From: an uncultured Myxococcales bacterium
GTDB taxonomy: Bacteria; Myxococcota_A; UBA9042; DTJE01
NCBI GenBank assembly: GCA_903857665.1
Contig: CAIOFV010000129.1
Location: forward strand, 23,042-87,041
Direction: 5' to 3'
Length of the DNA stretch: 64,000 nucleotides
Of this stretch, positions 1 through 12,351 are shown one piece after another. The notes under the pieces were generated by a model, which worked only from the letters and a program-made list of their open reading frames with translations, ran no database searches and was not told the DNA's origin. The translations under genes were made by a program, and so were the position numbers. Numbering within the stretch: the stretch's first letter is position 1; each line of letters opens with the position of its first letter.

Positions 1-41
1 GCGACATCGCCGATCTGGTAAGGGACGCGAAGCTGCACTGA
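1..41 (+). CDS. 3' end of a CDS truncated by the window edge (...DIADLVRDAKLH*)
   Basis: Open frame from window start to TGA at 39-41. Confidence 0.45.
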   Translation, partial: DIADLVRDAKLH

Positions 42-142
42 GCGCGGCCTTCTGCGTCCCATCCGTTGACACGCCCCCTGTTCCTCGACTACCCTTTCGC
101 CGGTTCGACGCCTGCGCCGCGGCGCCCGGGCGGGGAGGTTCC

Positions 143-1304
143 GTGAGCGTTCGTGAGCGCCAGCCTGTCGCCCCGCCATGGACCGGCGACGGCGTGTTGC
201 TGCTCGAAGACGGCACCCTCTTCCACGGCGTTCCCTTCGGCTGGCGCGGCGTCCGGCTGGGCGAAGCGGTCTTTTCGACCGCGATGGCCGGCTACCAGGA
301 AGCGCTGACCGACCCGTCGTACTGCGGGCAGATCCTGTCCCTGACCGTCCCCCACGTCGGCAACTACGGCGTCAATCCCGAGGACGTGGAAAGCCGCCGC
401 ATCCACCTCGCGGGCTTCGTGATCACCCACCGGGCGCGGCTGCACAGCAACTGGCGCGCTTCGGGCACCCTCGACGACTACCTGCGCGCCCAGAACGTGC
501 CGGGCCTGGAAGGCATCGACGTCCGCGCGCTGGTCCGCCACCTGCGCGACCGCGGCGCCATGAAGGCCGCGATTTCGACCGACGGCACGCCGGTGGACGA
601 GTTGCGCCAGGAACTGGCCGCCTGGCAGGGCATCGACCACGAGGACCTGTCCCGTCGCGTGACCGTGCCCGAACCCACCCCGTTCCTGCTGACCGACGGC
701 GAAACCGAAAGCCCGGTCCATTGCCGCAAGGCCGCCTTCCCGGCGCGCGTCGCGGCGATCGACTTCGGCATGAAGCGCAACATCGTCCGCAACCTGATCT
801 GGCGCGGCTGCCGGGTGACGGCCTTCCCGTCCGGCGTGGACGCCCGCGAAATCCTGGACTTCGCCCCCGATGGCGTGTTCCTGTCCAACGGCCCCGGCAA
901 CCCGGCCATGGTCGATGCGGGCATCGCCACGGTGCGACGCCTGTTGCAGGACAAGGCCCTGCCGGTGTTCGGCATCTGCCTGGGCCACCAGATCCTCGGC
1001 CTGGCGCTGGGCGCCCGCACGTTCAAGCTGCCCTTCGGCCATCGCGGCACCAACCACCCGGTTCAGGACGTCGCCACCGGTCGCGTGTGGATCACCAGCC
1101 AGAACCACGGCTTTTCGATCGACCCGGCGTCGCTGCCCCCCGACCTCCACGTGACGCACATCTCGCTGCACGACCGGACCATCGAAGGCCTGGCCCTGCG
1201 GGATCGCCCCGTGTTCAGCGTCCAGTTCCACCCCGAAGCCAGCCCGGGCCCTCGCGACTCGCTGGTGCTGTTCGACCGCTTCGTCGAGGCCATGGAGGCC
1301 CGTC

Positions 1305-1315
<11 letters not shown>
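143..1315 (+). CDS. carA: Carbamoyl-phosphate synthase small subunit
   Basis: [10 protein letters not shown]-terminus, GATase motif [26 protein letters not shown]-terminus; overlaps carB. Confidence 0.97.
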
Positions 1316-4480
<3,165 letters not shown>

Positions 4481-4484
<4 letters not shown>

Positions 4485-4495
4485 GCGACGCCTAC
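4481..4495. repeat. Inverted repeat GTAGGC-GAC-GCCTAC spanning the two convergent stop codons
   Basis: Perfect 6-bp arms read directly. Confidence 0.6.
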
Positions 4496-5802
4496 GGGGT
4501 TGCGACCGGCTGGTACCCGACGATCCGCGCCTTCGACAAGCGATAGGACAGGCAGACCGAGGCGGCGTCGCCCGGCAGGTCCTTCGACTTCGCGCTGAAG
4601 GTACCGTCGCCATTCTGGTGAAGGTCGAACATCACGTTGAAAGCGGACACCGACACCTGCAGGTACTTGCAGAAATCCGGCTTCGCCGCTGCCGGTGCCG
4701 CGTCGCAGGAGGCCTGCAGCTTCGCGATCGCCGTGTCCATCTGCTGCTTCGTCAGCACGCCCGACAGCACGCCGTTCTGCAGTTCGAAGCCGTCGGCGGA
4801 CGCGCCCGGCAGGATGTCGCCCTTCACCTGCGCCTGGATCAGCGTCACGTCGATCACCAGGTCGGTCTGCACCGGGATCGACAACTGGAAGTTCGCGGGG
4901 CCCGCGGCCAGCCTGCCTTCCGCGATCGAGGCGCCCTCGAAACGGATCACCGGGAGGCCGAGGTCCGCATTGTACGAACCCTCCAGGATCCGGAAGTCGC
5001 CGGACGTCGCTGGCGGAGTCGCGGCGGATCGGCCCCGCAGGCCGTTCAACGGGAAGGACGCGGTGTTCGCGAAATCGGCCACGCCCTGCAGTTCGAACAG
5101 GAGCATCGTCGTGTCCGGCGCGACCAGGGTCGCCAGCGGGCCGTTCACCTGGCTGGCCAGCGCCTTGAGGCCGTTGTCCCCCGCGCCGTCCCCGGTATAG
5201 TCGAAACAGGTCGATGCGATCACCGCCGCATCCGCCGGTGTCTGCAGTTGGGATGCGACGCCCGCCGGGCCCCACGTCGTGACCGGGGGCCAGGGGCCGC
5301 CGTAGACGCACTTGCCCCTCAACTCGTCGCACACCGTCCCGTCGATGCAGGTACCGCACGTCCCGCCCATCTCGTCCGAGCCGCACTCGCGGAACGTGCA
5401 ATTGCCCACATCGACGATGGCGCAGTGGCCTTCCATGCACTGCCAGCCGACCTCGCACGTCCCGCAGCTTCCGCCGCAACCGTCGTCGCCGCAGTTGTGG
5501 TCGCCGCAGGTCGGCGCGCACGCCTCCGCCCCCGAATCCCCGGCCTCCGTGTCGTCGAACGCCGCGACTTCGTCCACCGTCTCCCGGCCCGGGTCGTCCG
5601 CGCTTCCATCCGAAACGGAATCAACGCCCTCCCCGCCCGGATCGACGGCATCGACCCCCGGCACATCCAGCGCGACCGGCCCGCCGCCATCGCACGACGC
5701 CAACGTCACCGCCCCCAGCAGGGCCATCGCCGCCCAGGCCCACGTGCCGAACGAACAGTCAACGCGATGCACGTCGATGCCTCTTCCACCCAGTGAAGGC
5801 AT
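4492..5802 (-). CDS. Lipoprotein with acidic D/V/P-rich linker, Cys-rich segment (CGDDGCGGSCGTC) and C-terminal beta-type domain
   Basis: Lipobox ...LLGAVTLASC; start MPSLGGRG at 5802. Confidence 0.75.
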   Translation of the reverse strand: MPSLGGRGIDVHRVDCSFGTWAWAAMALLGAVTLASCDGGGPVALDVPGVDAVDPGGEGVDSVSDGSADDPGRETVDEVAAFDDTEAGDSGAEACAPTCGDHNCGDDGCGGSCGTCEVGWQCMEGHCAIVDVGNCTFRECGSDEMGGTCGTCIDGTVCDELRGKCVYGGPWPPVTTWGPAGVASQLQTPADAAVIASTCFDYTGDGAGDNGLKALASQVNGPLATLVAPDTTMLLFELQGVADFANTASFPLNGLRGRSAATPPATSGDFRILEGSYNADLGLPVIRFEGASIAEGRLAAGPANFQLSIPVQTDLVIDVTLIQAQVKGDILPGASADGFELQNGVLSGVLTKQQMDTAIAKLQASCDAAPAAAKPDFCKYLQVSVSAFNVMFDLHQNGDGTFSAKSKDLPGDAASVCLSYRLSKARIVGYQPVATP

Positions 5803-5869
5803 CCTACGATCTTCCCCCCCGGCTTTCCAATCCGGGCGGACTCGACGTTTTTCCGGTACCCTACCCGCC

Positions 5870-6790
5870 ATGGTCCGGCACGTGGACATCAAGCTTTCGT
5901 ACGCCTGCAACAACTGCTGCATCCACTGCGTCGTGGCGGACCAGCGGGACGGCGCGATGCTGCACCGCGGCCGGGACTGGCGCTCTTCCGCCGAGGTCGC
6001 CGCGGAACTGCAGGACGCCGCCGCACGGGGCTTCACGCTGGTCACCTTCACCGGCGGCGAGCCGACGATCCGCAAGGACCTGCCCGCGCTGGTCGATGCG
6101 GCCCGCTCGCTGGGGCTGGCGGTGGGCCTGCAGACCAACGGCCGCCTGCTGTCGCTGCCCGCCGTACGCGAACGCCTGGTCGGCAAGGGCCTGCGCTTCG
6201 TGGTGGCGGTGCACGGCCCGAACGCGGACGTCCATGACGCCGTGACCCGCGTGCCGGGGTCGTTCGACCAGGTGATGGCCGGCCTGGACGCGCTGTTCGC
6301 CGTCGGCGAAAAGGTCACCATCAAGACCGTGATGTCCCGCTTGAACGTGCCCCACCTGCCCGCGCTGGCCGACCGTCTGTCCGCCGCGGGGGCGCGCCGC
6401 TTCAACCTGACCTTCCCCCACGCGCTGGGCAACGCCCGCCGCGAGTTCGAGGCCGTCGTGCCGCGCTACACCGACGCGATGCCGTTCGTGCACGCCGCGC
6501 TGGACCTGCTGGAATCGCGCGGATGCGACGCGGTCACCGAGGCGATCCCGCCGTGCCTGCTGGGTCCCCGCGCCGCCCAGGCCAGCGAAGCCACCTACCG
6601 CGCAGGGTACCGCAGCGAGGTCCGCCAACTGGACCAGGACGCTCGCTACTGGTCGCGCGACCGCACCGTGGAAGGCAAGGCCTTCCCCGAACAATGCACG
6701 GGCTGCACGCTGCGCCCGGACTGCGAAGGCGTGTGGCGCGAATACGTCGATGCCTACGGCGGCGCGGAACTGCAGCCCAGGTCCCCCTGA
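5870..6790 (+). CDS. Radical SAM protein with C-terminal Cys motif
   Basis: MVRHVDIKLSYACNNCCIHC (CxxxCxxC), FTGGEPTIRKDL, C-terminal CTGCTLRPDCEGVW. Confidence 0.9.
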   Translation: MVRHVDIKLSYACNNCCIHCVVADQRDGAMLHRGRDWRSSAEVAAELQDAAARGFTLVTFTGGEPTIRKDLPALVDAARSLGLAVGLQTNGRLLSLPAVRERLVGKGLRFVVAVHGPNADVHDAVTRVPGSFDQVMAGLDALFAVGEKVTIKTVMSRLNVPHLPALADRLSAAGARRFNLTFPHALGNARREFEAVVPRYTDAMPFVHAALDLLESRGCDAVTEAIPPCLLGPRAAQASEATYRAGYRSEVRQLDQDARYWSRDRTVEGKAFPEQCTGCTLRPDCEGVWREYVDAYGGAELQPRSP

Positions 6791-6813
6791 AACCCGAACG
6801 CGACGAGGTTCCC

Positions 6814-7419
6814 GTGACGACTCCCCGCCTGTTCCTCCCGTCCCTGCTGGTGCTGGCCGCGCTGGCGTTCCCGCCCGACGCGCGCGCCGCAACGGGCGAC
6901 GTGCTGATCGGCATTTCCACCAACCTCTGGCTGGCCCCGCGCGAGCAGGCGTCCAGCCACGGGAACCAGGGGTCGATGGCAGACCGGTTCTCGGGGGGCA
7001 TTTCGCTGATCGCCGACTGCGCGGTCTGGGACTACGTCTCGCTGGGCGGCCTGCTGGACATCAACGGGTACGAGCCCCGGGGCGCCCGCAGCTCCGAGGA
7101 CGACTCGCCCCAGATCTCCTTCATGGGGACGGCCCGCGGCTACTATCCGTTCGGCGACCGCGGCCAGTTCCTGCCCTACCTGCGGTTCGCGGCGGGCTTC
7201 ACGGTGTTCGCGCCGCCCATCAGCGCCCCGTCGGGCACGCCCTCCCGCGGCGGCTGGAGCGTGAAGGTGCTGCCCGGCTTCCAGTACACCTTCCCCTTCA
7301 ACCTGGGCGTCTTCGCGGAAATCGGCTGGGCGGGCTGCGGATACGGCGCCGACCTGGTCAACCACATGTTCCATTCCGCGGTCATCAACTTCGGCGTCAC
7401 GTATACGTTCGCGAAGTAG
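6814..7419 (+). CDS. Exported outer-membrane beta-barrel-like protein
   Basis: GTG start, signal peptide VTTPRLFLPSLLVLAALAFPPDARA, terminal FGVTYTFAK. Confidence 0.65.
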   Translation: MTTPRLFLPSLLVLAALAFPPDARAATGDVLIGISTNLWLAPREQASSHGNQGSMADRFSGGISLIADCAVWDYVSLGGLLDINGYEPRGARSSEDDSPQISFMGTARGYYPFGDRGQFLPYLRFAAGFTVFAPPISAPSGTPSRGGWSVKVLPGFQYTFPFNLGVFAEIGWAGCGYGADLVNHMFHSAVINFGVTYTFAK

Positions 7420-7502
7420 TCGGGCCGGGGCACCCACCTCGTCGCGCAGGTCGCACCGGCGTCGTACACTCGAGGCCGAAGGGTAACGTGGCTGGAGACC
7501 CG

Positions 7503-7676
7503 ATGACGATTCTCTTCTGGATTCTGCTCGTCTGTGGGCTCGTCGGTGGGTTGGACGGTGCGGCGCATTGGGGACGCCGGGAGCCGCAGTGCCACTGCAA
7601 GGGATCTTGCCCCTTCCACCACCCTGGCCCCCCCCAGAACGCGGAACCTATCGAAGTACGTCGCGTGGGTGGCTGA
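7503..7676 (+). CDS. Small single-TM protein with Cys/His cluster (CHCKGSCPFHH)
   Basis: 57-aa ORF: MTILFWILLVCGLVGGLDGAAHWGRREPQCHCKGSCPFHHPGPPQ... Confidence 0.4.
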   Translation: MTILFWILLVCGLVGGLDGAAHWGRREPQCHCKGSCPFHHPGPPQNAEPIEVRRVGG

Positions 7677-7782
7677 ATCGAAGCGCAGCCTGCCACCGAC
7701 CCTCCGGTAGCGTTCACCCGGTGGCGAGGTTGCCCCCCGCCCCTCGCCGGGACTACGATCCCGTCGCACGCGAGGAGCATCG

Positions 7783-10700
7783 ATGCCCACCGTCCAGGAG
7801 TTCCTGTCGCGCTGGATGGGCAGCGCCGGGTCGGAGCGGGCCAACGCCCAGCCGTTCTTCGTGGACCTGTGTGACGTGCTGGGCGTCGCGCGGCCGCCGT
7901 CCCAGGGCGAAACGTTCGAAGACTACCGGTTCGAAAAGCCGATCCGCATCCCGCACCCCGACGGCCACGAATCGGTCGACCGCATCGACTTCTACAAGAA
8001 GGGCTGCTTCGTCATCGAAGCCAAGCAGGCCCAGGCGCCCGACGCCGCCGGCCCCGGCACCCGTCGCGACCGCACCGCCTGGCAGGCGATGATGGAACGC
8101 GCATTCGCCCAGGCGCACAACTACGCGGTGAACCTGCCGGAAGGCCGCCCGCCGTTCCTGCTGACCTGCGACATCGGCCACTGCTTCGAAGTGTGGTCCG
8201 GCTTCGGCGGCGCCTACGGCCGCTATGGCGCTCGGCGCACGATCCCGCTGGCCGACCTGGTCCGCGACGACGTCCGCCGGGAACTGGCGACGATCTTCAC
8301 GGACCCGTGGTCGCTGGACCCCACCCGCCGCGCCGCGAAGGTGACCCGCGAGGTCGCCACCTACCTCGCCGACCTGGCCCGGTCGCTGGAATCGGACGGA
8401 ACCCACGCCGAGGTGGTCGCCCGCTTCCTGATGCGCTGCCTGTTCACGATGTTCGCGGAAGACGTGGGCCTGCTGGAAGACCACCTGTTCACCCGGACGC
8501 TGGAAGACGTGTGGGTCCCGCACCCCGACCGCTTCCCGGCCGGCATCGAGGCGCTGTGGAAGGAAATGAACCGCGGCGGCATGTACGGCCCGCACCCGAT
8601 CCGACGGTTCAACGGCGGCCTGTTCCGCGAGGTCCACGCGATGGCGCTGACCGCGGCGCAACTGCGGCAACTGCTGATGGCCGCCAAGTGCGACTGGTCC
8701 GACGTGGAACCGGCGATCTTCGGCACCATGCTGGAGCGCGCGCTGGACAAGAACGAACGCCACAAGCTGGGCGCCCACTTCACGCCGCGCGAGTACATCG
8801 AGCGGCTGGTGCGCCCCACCGTCATCGAGCCTCTGCGCGCCGAGTGGGACGCGGTCCGCGGCGCCGCGCGGCAGGTGATGGAACCCGAGGACGGTCCGGC
8901 CGGGCCGGTCGAGCGGCGCCGCGCGGTGAAGGGCATCCGCGACTTCCTGCAGCGGCTGTGCGCGCTGAAGATCCTGGACCCGGCCTGCGGCACCGGGAAT
9001 TTCCTGTACGTGACGTTCGACCTGCTGAAGGAACTGGAAGCCGAGGTGCTGCGCGAGCTGTCCGACCTGGGCGACGTGCAGCAGTCGATGGAACTGGCCG
9101 GCGTGCGGGTGGTACCCGAGCAGTTCCTGGGCATCGAGGTGAACCCGCGCGCGCAGGCCATCGCGGACCTGGTGCTGTGGCTGGGCTACCTGCAGTGGGC
9201 GCGCCGGGCGGGCGTCACGTTCGCGGACCCGGTGCTGCGCGACGGCCGCAACATCGTGTGCCGCGACGCGATCCTGGACCACGACGCACCGGTGATGCGG
9301 CGCGACGCGCAGGGCCGCCCGGTCACGGTCTGGGACATGGGCAAGACCAAGGTCAGCGCGATCACCGGCCGCGACGTGCCCGACGAAACCGCGCAGGTGG
9401 GCGTGTTCGACTATCCGAACGCCCGTCCCGCCGAGTGGCCGGACGCGGACTTCATCGTCAGCAATCCGCCGTTCGTCGGCAACAAGCGGATGCGCGAGGC
9501 GCTGGGCGACGGCTTCACGGAGGCGCTGCGCAAGGCGTGGCCCGACGTCGATGGATCCGCGGACCTGGTCATGTACTGGTGGGAACATGCCGCGCTGCTG
9601 GTGCGGCAGGGGAAGGTCCGGCGGTTCGGCTTCATCACCACCAACAGCATCACGCAGGCGTTCAACCGCAAGGTGCTGGAGCGGCATCTGAAGGCGGACA
9701 AGGACCCCGTGGTGATCGCGTGGGCGATCCCGGACCACCCGTGGGTCATCGACGGCGCGTCGGTGCGCATCGCGATGTCGGTCGGGTGCCGGGCGGACGC
9801 GCTGACCGAGCAGGCGATGCTGGGCCGGGTGGTGCGCGAGGAGGACGGCGACGCTGCGGCGGTCGGAGCAGCGCGGTTGGTGGACGTGGAATACAAGACC
9901 GTCGCAAGGATTCACGCGGATCTGTCCGGCGGCGCGGACGTGGCGGGCGCGGTCGCGTTGAAGGCCAATCAGGGGTTGTGCTACCGCGGAGTCCAACTGG
10001 TTGGCGCCGGGTTCATGGTTGGTCCCGGCGACTTCGAACTTGTGGGCCTGGGTGGACGTTCAGGACTTCTCGAGCATTTCAGACAACTCCTCAACGGGAA
10101 GGATCTCCTGGCGACGGCTCGCGGAGTTCGGGTTCTCGATTTCTTCGGCCTCACGCTGGAGGAAGTCCGCGACTCGTTCCCGGAGGCATTCCAATGGATA
10201 TTGGAAAGAGTGAAACCGGAACGCGACTTGAATCGCCGTTCCAGCTATGCCGAGAAGTGGTGGGTATTCGGGGAACCCCGACGAGAGTTGAGGCCTGCGC
10301 TGAGTGGCCTGAAGAGGTTCATCGCGACACCGGCGACCGCCAAGCACCGCATTTTCTGCTTTGTGGACGAAGCCGTTCTCCCGGACGATTCCGTGATCAC
10401 TGTTGCAATACCTGATTCTGTCACCCTTGGTGTGCTGAGTTGCCGGTTCCATCTCGTTTGGGCGCTCGCACGTGGCAGCACACTTGAGAACAGACCAAGG
10501 TACGTCCACGCTCAGTGCTTCGACCCCTTCCCCTTCCCCGACGCCAACGACGCGCAGAAGGACCGCATCCGCCACCTCGCCGAGCACCTGGACGCGCACC
10601 GCAAGCAGGTGCAGGCCACCCATCCCGACGTGACGCTGACCGGCATGTACAACGGGCTGGAACGCGCTCGCGAGGCGGCGGCGGGCGGCCCTGCACTGTC

Positions 10701-11223
10701 GCCCAAGGAACGGGCCTTCCACGACACCGCGCTGATCGGCGTGCTGCGTTCGCTGCACGACGACCTGGACGCCGCGGTGGCGGACGCCTACGGATGGCCC
10801 GTGGACCTGCCCGACGACGAGGTGCTGACGCGGCTGGTCAGCCTCAACGCGATCCGCGCGGCCGAGGAGGCCCAGGGCACGATCCGGTGGCTGCGTCCCG
10901 ACTTCCAGCGCGCCCGCGCCGGCCTGGCGCCCGCGGTGCAGCAGACGCTGGACGGCATGGACACCGCCACCCCGACCCGGCCCTCGGCCGCCGTCGTCGC
11001 CGCACCGGTCCCCTGGCCGAAGGACCGCTTTCAGCAGATCAAGGCCGTTCGCGACATCGTCGCCGCGCGTCCCGGCACCTGCGCCGCATCCGACATCACC
11101 GGCGCCTTCACCGGCGCGGTCCCCGCCACCGTCCGCCGCCACCTGGACATGCTGGAACGCATCGGCGTGCTGGTCGCCTACGACGACGCGACCGGCCGCC
11201 GCTGGCACGCCGGGGCACTGTAA
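7783..11223 (+). CDS. Single-chain type II RM protein, MmeI-like (PD-(D/E)xK nuclease + N6-adenine MTase + TRD + C-terminal winged-helix-like segment)
   Basis: RIDFYKKGCFVIEAKQ; motif I DPACGTGNFLYV; motif IV FIVSNPPFVGNKRM. Confidence 0.87.
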   Translation: MPTVQEFLSRWMGSAGSERANAQPFFVDLCDVLGVARPPSQGETFEDYRFEKPIRIPHPDGHESVDRIDFYKKGCFVIEAKQAQAPDAAGPGTRRDRTAWQAMMERAFAQAHNYAVNLPEGRPPFLLTCDIGHCFEVWSGFGGAYGRYGARRTIPLADLVRDDVRRELATIFTDPWSLDPTRRAAKVTREVATYLADLARSLESDGTHAEVVARFLMRCLFTMFAEDVGLLEDHLFTRTLEDVWVPHPDRFPAGIEALWKEMNRGGMYGPHPIRRFNGGLFREVHAMALTAAQLRQLLMAAKCDWSDVEPAIFGTMLERALDKNERHKLGAHFTPREYIERLVRPTVIEPLRAEWDAVRGAARQVMEPEDGPAGPVERRRAVKGIRDFLQRLCALKILDPACGTGNFLYVTFDLLKELEAEVLRELSDLGDVQQSMELAGVRVVPEQFLGIEVNPRAQAIADLVLWLGYLQWARRAGVTFADPVLRDGRNIVCRDAILDHDAPVMRRDAQGRPVTVWDMGKTKVSAITGRDVPDETAQVGVFDYPNARPAEWPDADFIVSNPPFVGNKRMREALGDGFTEALRKAWPDVDGSADLVMYWWEHAALLVRQGKVRRFGFITTNSITQAFNRKVLERHLKADKDPVVIAWAIPDHPWVIDGASVRIAMSVGCRADALTEQAMLGRVVREEDGDAAAVGAARLVDVEYKTVARIHADLSGGADVAGAVALKANQGLCYRGVQLVGAGFMVGPGDFELVGLGGRSGLLEHFRQLLNGKDLLATARGVRVLDFFGLTLEEVRDSFPEAFQWILERVKPERDLNRRSSYAEKWWVFGEPRRELRPALSGLKRFIATPATAKHRIFCFVDEAVLPDDSVITVAIPDSVTLGVLSCRFHLVWALARGSTLENRPRYVHAQCFDPFPFPDANDAQKDRIRHLAEHLDAHRKQVQATHPDVTLTGMYNGLERAREAAAGGPALSPKERAFHDTALIGVLRSLHDDLDAAVADAYGWPVDLPDDEVLTRLVSLNAIRAAEEAQGTIRWLRPDFQRARAGLAPAVQQTLDGMDTATPTRPSAAVVAAPVPWPKDRFQQIKAVRDIVAARPGTCAASDITGAFTGAVPATVRRHLDMLERIGVLVAYDDATGRRWHAGAL

Positions 11224-11318
11224 CTCGCGCGTCCATGACGCGCCGCGGGCGGCTGGTGGACCCTCGCCGCGTTGTACCCGATGAACCTCGATGCGATAAT
11301 CCTCGACGGAGGCGGCCC

Positions 11319-11840
11319 GTGCAAGAAACCCTTCAGACGTTGCAGGAACTCCAGGACGGGGGGTTCTACTCGCGTTGGGCGATCAGTGGTGCCATGGCGC
11401 TCAACATGTACATCGACCCGGTGTTCACGGAGGATCTCGACGTCACGATTCAATTGCCGCCTTCCAGCGGGTTGATCGTGACGCTGGCCCCGATCTTCTC
11501 CGAGTTGGCCTCCCGAGGCTTCGACACCATTGACGGTGACCATATCGATATCGCCGGGGTATCCGTCCAGTTTCTCGCCTTCGCCCCGGGCAGCCTGGAA
11601 GAGGACGCAATGCGCGAAGCCAGGCCGCTGACCCTGTTCGGCGTTCAAGTCCTGGTCTTCCCACTGGAACATCTTCTGGCAATCATGATTCAGTTGGGTC
11701 GGGCCAAAGACAAACAGCGACTGGCGTCGATGATCGAAGACTACCGCGAACGAGTTGATTGGGACTGCTTCCATTCCCTCCTGAACAAGCACGGGCTTGC
11801 AGAGAAGTTCAATCGCTTCAAGAGGACACTCGATGCCTAG
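11319..11840 (+). CDS. AbiEii/DUF6036-like nucleotidyltransferase-fold protein
   Basis: GTG start; WAISGAMALNMYIDPVFTEDLDVTI resembles the nucleotidyltransferase core. Confidence 0.6.
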   Translation: MQETLQTLQELQDGGFYSRWAISGAMALNMYIDPVFTEDLDVTIQLPPSSGLIVTLAPIFSELASRGFDTIDGDHIDIAGVSVQFLAFAPGSLEEDAMREARPLTLFGVQVLVFPLEHLLAIMIQLGRAKDKQRLASMIEDYRERVDWDCFHSLLNKHGLAEKFNRFKRTLDA

Positions 11841-12015
11841 TTTCGACCCGGTACTGGCCTTGAGGGCGAAAGCGTATCGACAGCAGCGAGCCTTGTTGCC
11901 CCCGGAAGAGAAGGTCCGCCTGGTCGTCGAGATGCAGAAGATCCGTCGGGAATTCGCGATTCAGACCGGCCAACGTCCCTGCCGTGTATGGCGCATTCCT
12001 GAACTCGCTCCGTGA
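11833..12015 (+). CDS. Small protein translationally coupled to the nucleotidyltransferase-like gene
   Basis: 60-aa ORF MPSFDPVLALRAKAYRQQRALLPPEEKVRL..., 8-bp overlap. Confidence 0.5.
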   Translation: MPSFDPVLALRAKAYRQQRALLPPEEKVRLVVEMQKIRREFAIQTGQRPCRVWRIPELAP

Positions 12016-12021
12016 TTGCCG

Positions 12022-12351
12022 CTACAGCACCCACAGGCCGATGGCGAACGACAGCAGGTTGGCCAGCCCGGAGGCCAGCATCGCGCGCCCGACCGACCGA
12101 GGCCGCAGCACCGCCCAGTAGGCCAGGGCCTCGAGGGTCACCGCCAGCACCTCGCCCAGCAGCACGGCCGAGTCCCACGTCGGCATCCACCGGCGCAGCA
12201 CGACGCACAGAAAGGGGTTCGTCACGAGGTTCACGACGACCGCCAGCGCCAGCGCACGCAGCGCCTGTCGGCCCGGGCGAAGGTACACCAGGGTCACGAC
12301 CGGCACTTCCACGGCCAGCGTCAGCAGCAGCGCCGCCAGGCAGGGGCTCAT
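12022..12351 (-). CDS. Small polytopic membrane protein with intramembrane polar residues
   Basis: ~4 hydrophobic segments with EVPVV, NLVTNP, GEVLAVTLEA, SGLANLLSF; overlaps upstream ORF by 4 bp. Confidence 0.65.
   Translation of the reverse strand: MSPCLAALLLTLAVEVPVVTLVYLRPGRQALRALALAVVVNLVTNPFLCVVLRRWMPTWDSAVLLGEVLAVTLEALAYWAVLRPRSVGRAMLASGLANLLSFAIGLWVL

Noticed and set aside
5870-7676. RiPP cluster suggested by radical SAM plus nearby small ORF
   Set aside because: The 57-aa ORF looks like a membrane protein, not a precursor; no RRE, peptidase or transporter nearby.
7753-9996. 747-aa minus-strand ORF opposite the RM gene
   Set aside because: Antisense shadow of the MTase; useful only as an indicator of the GC3 break at ~10 kb.
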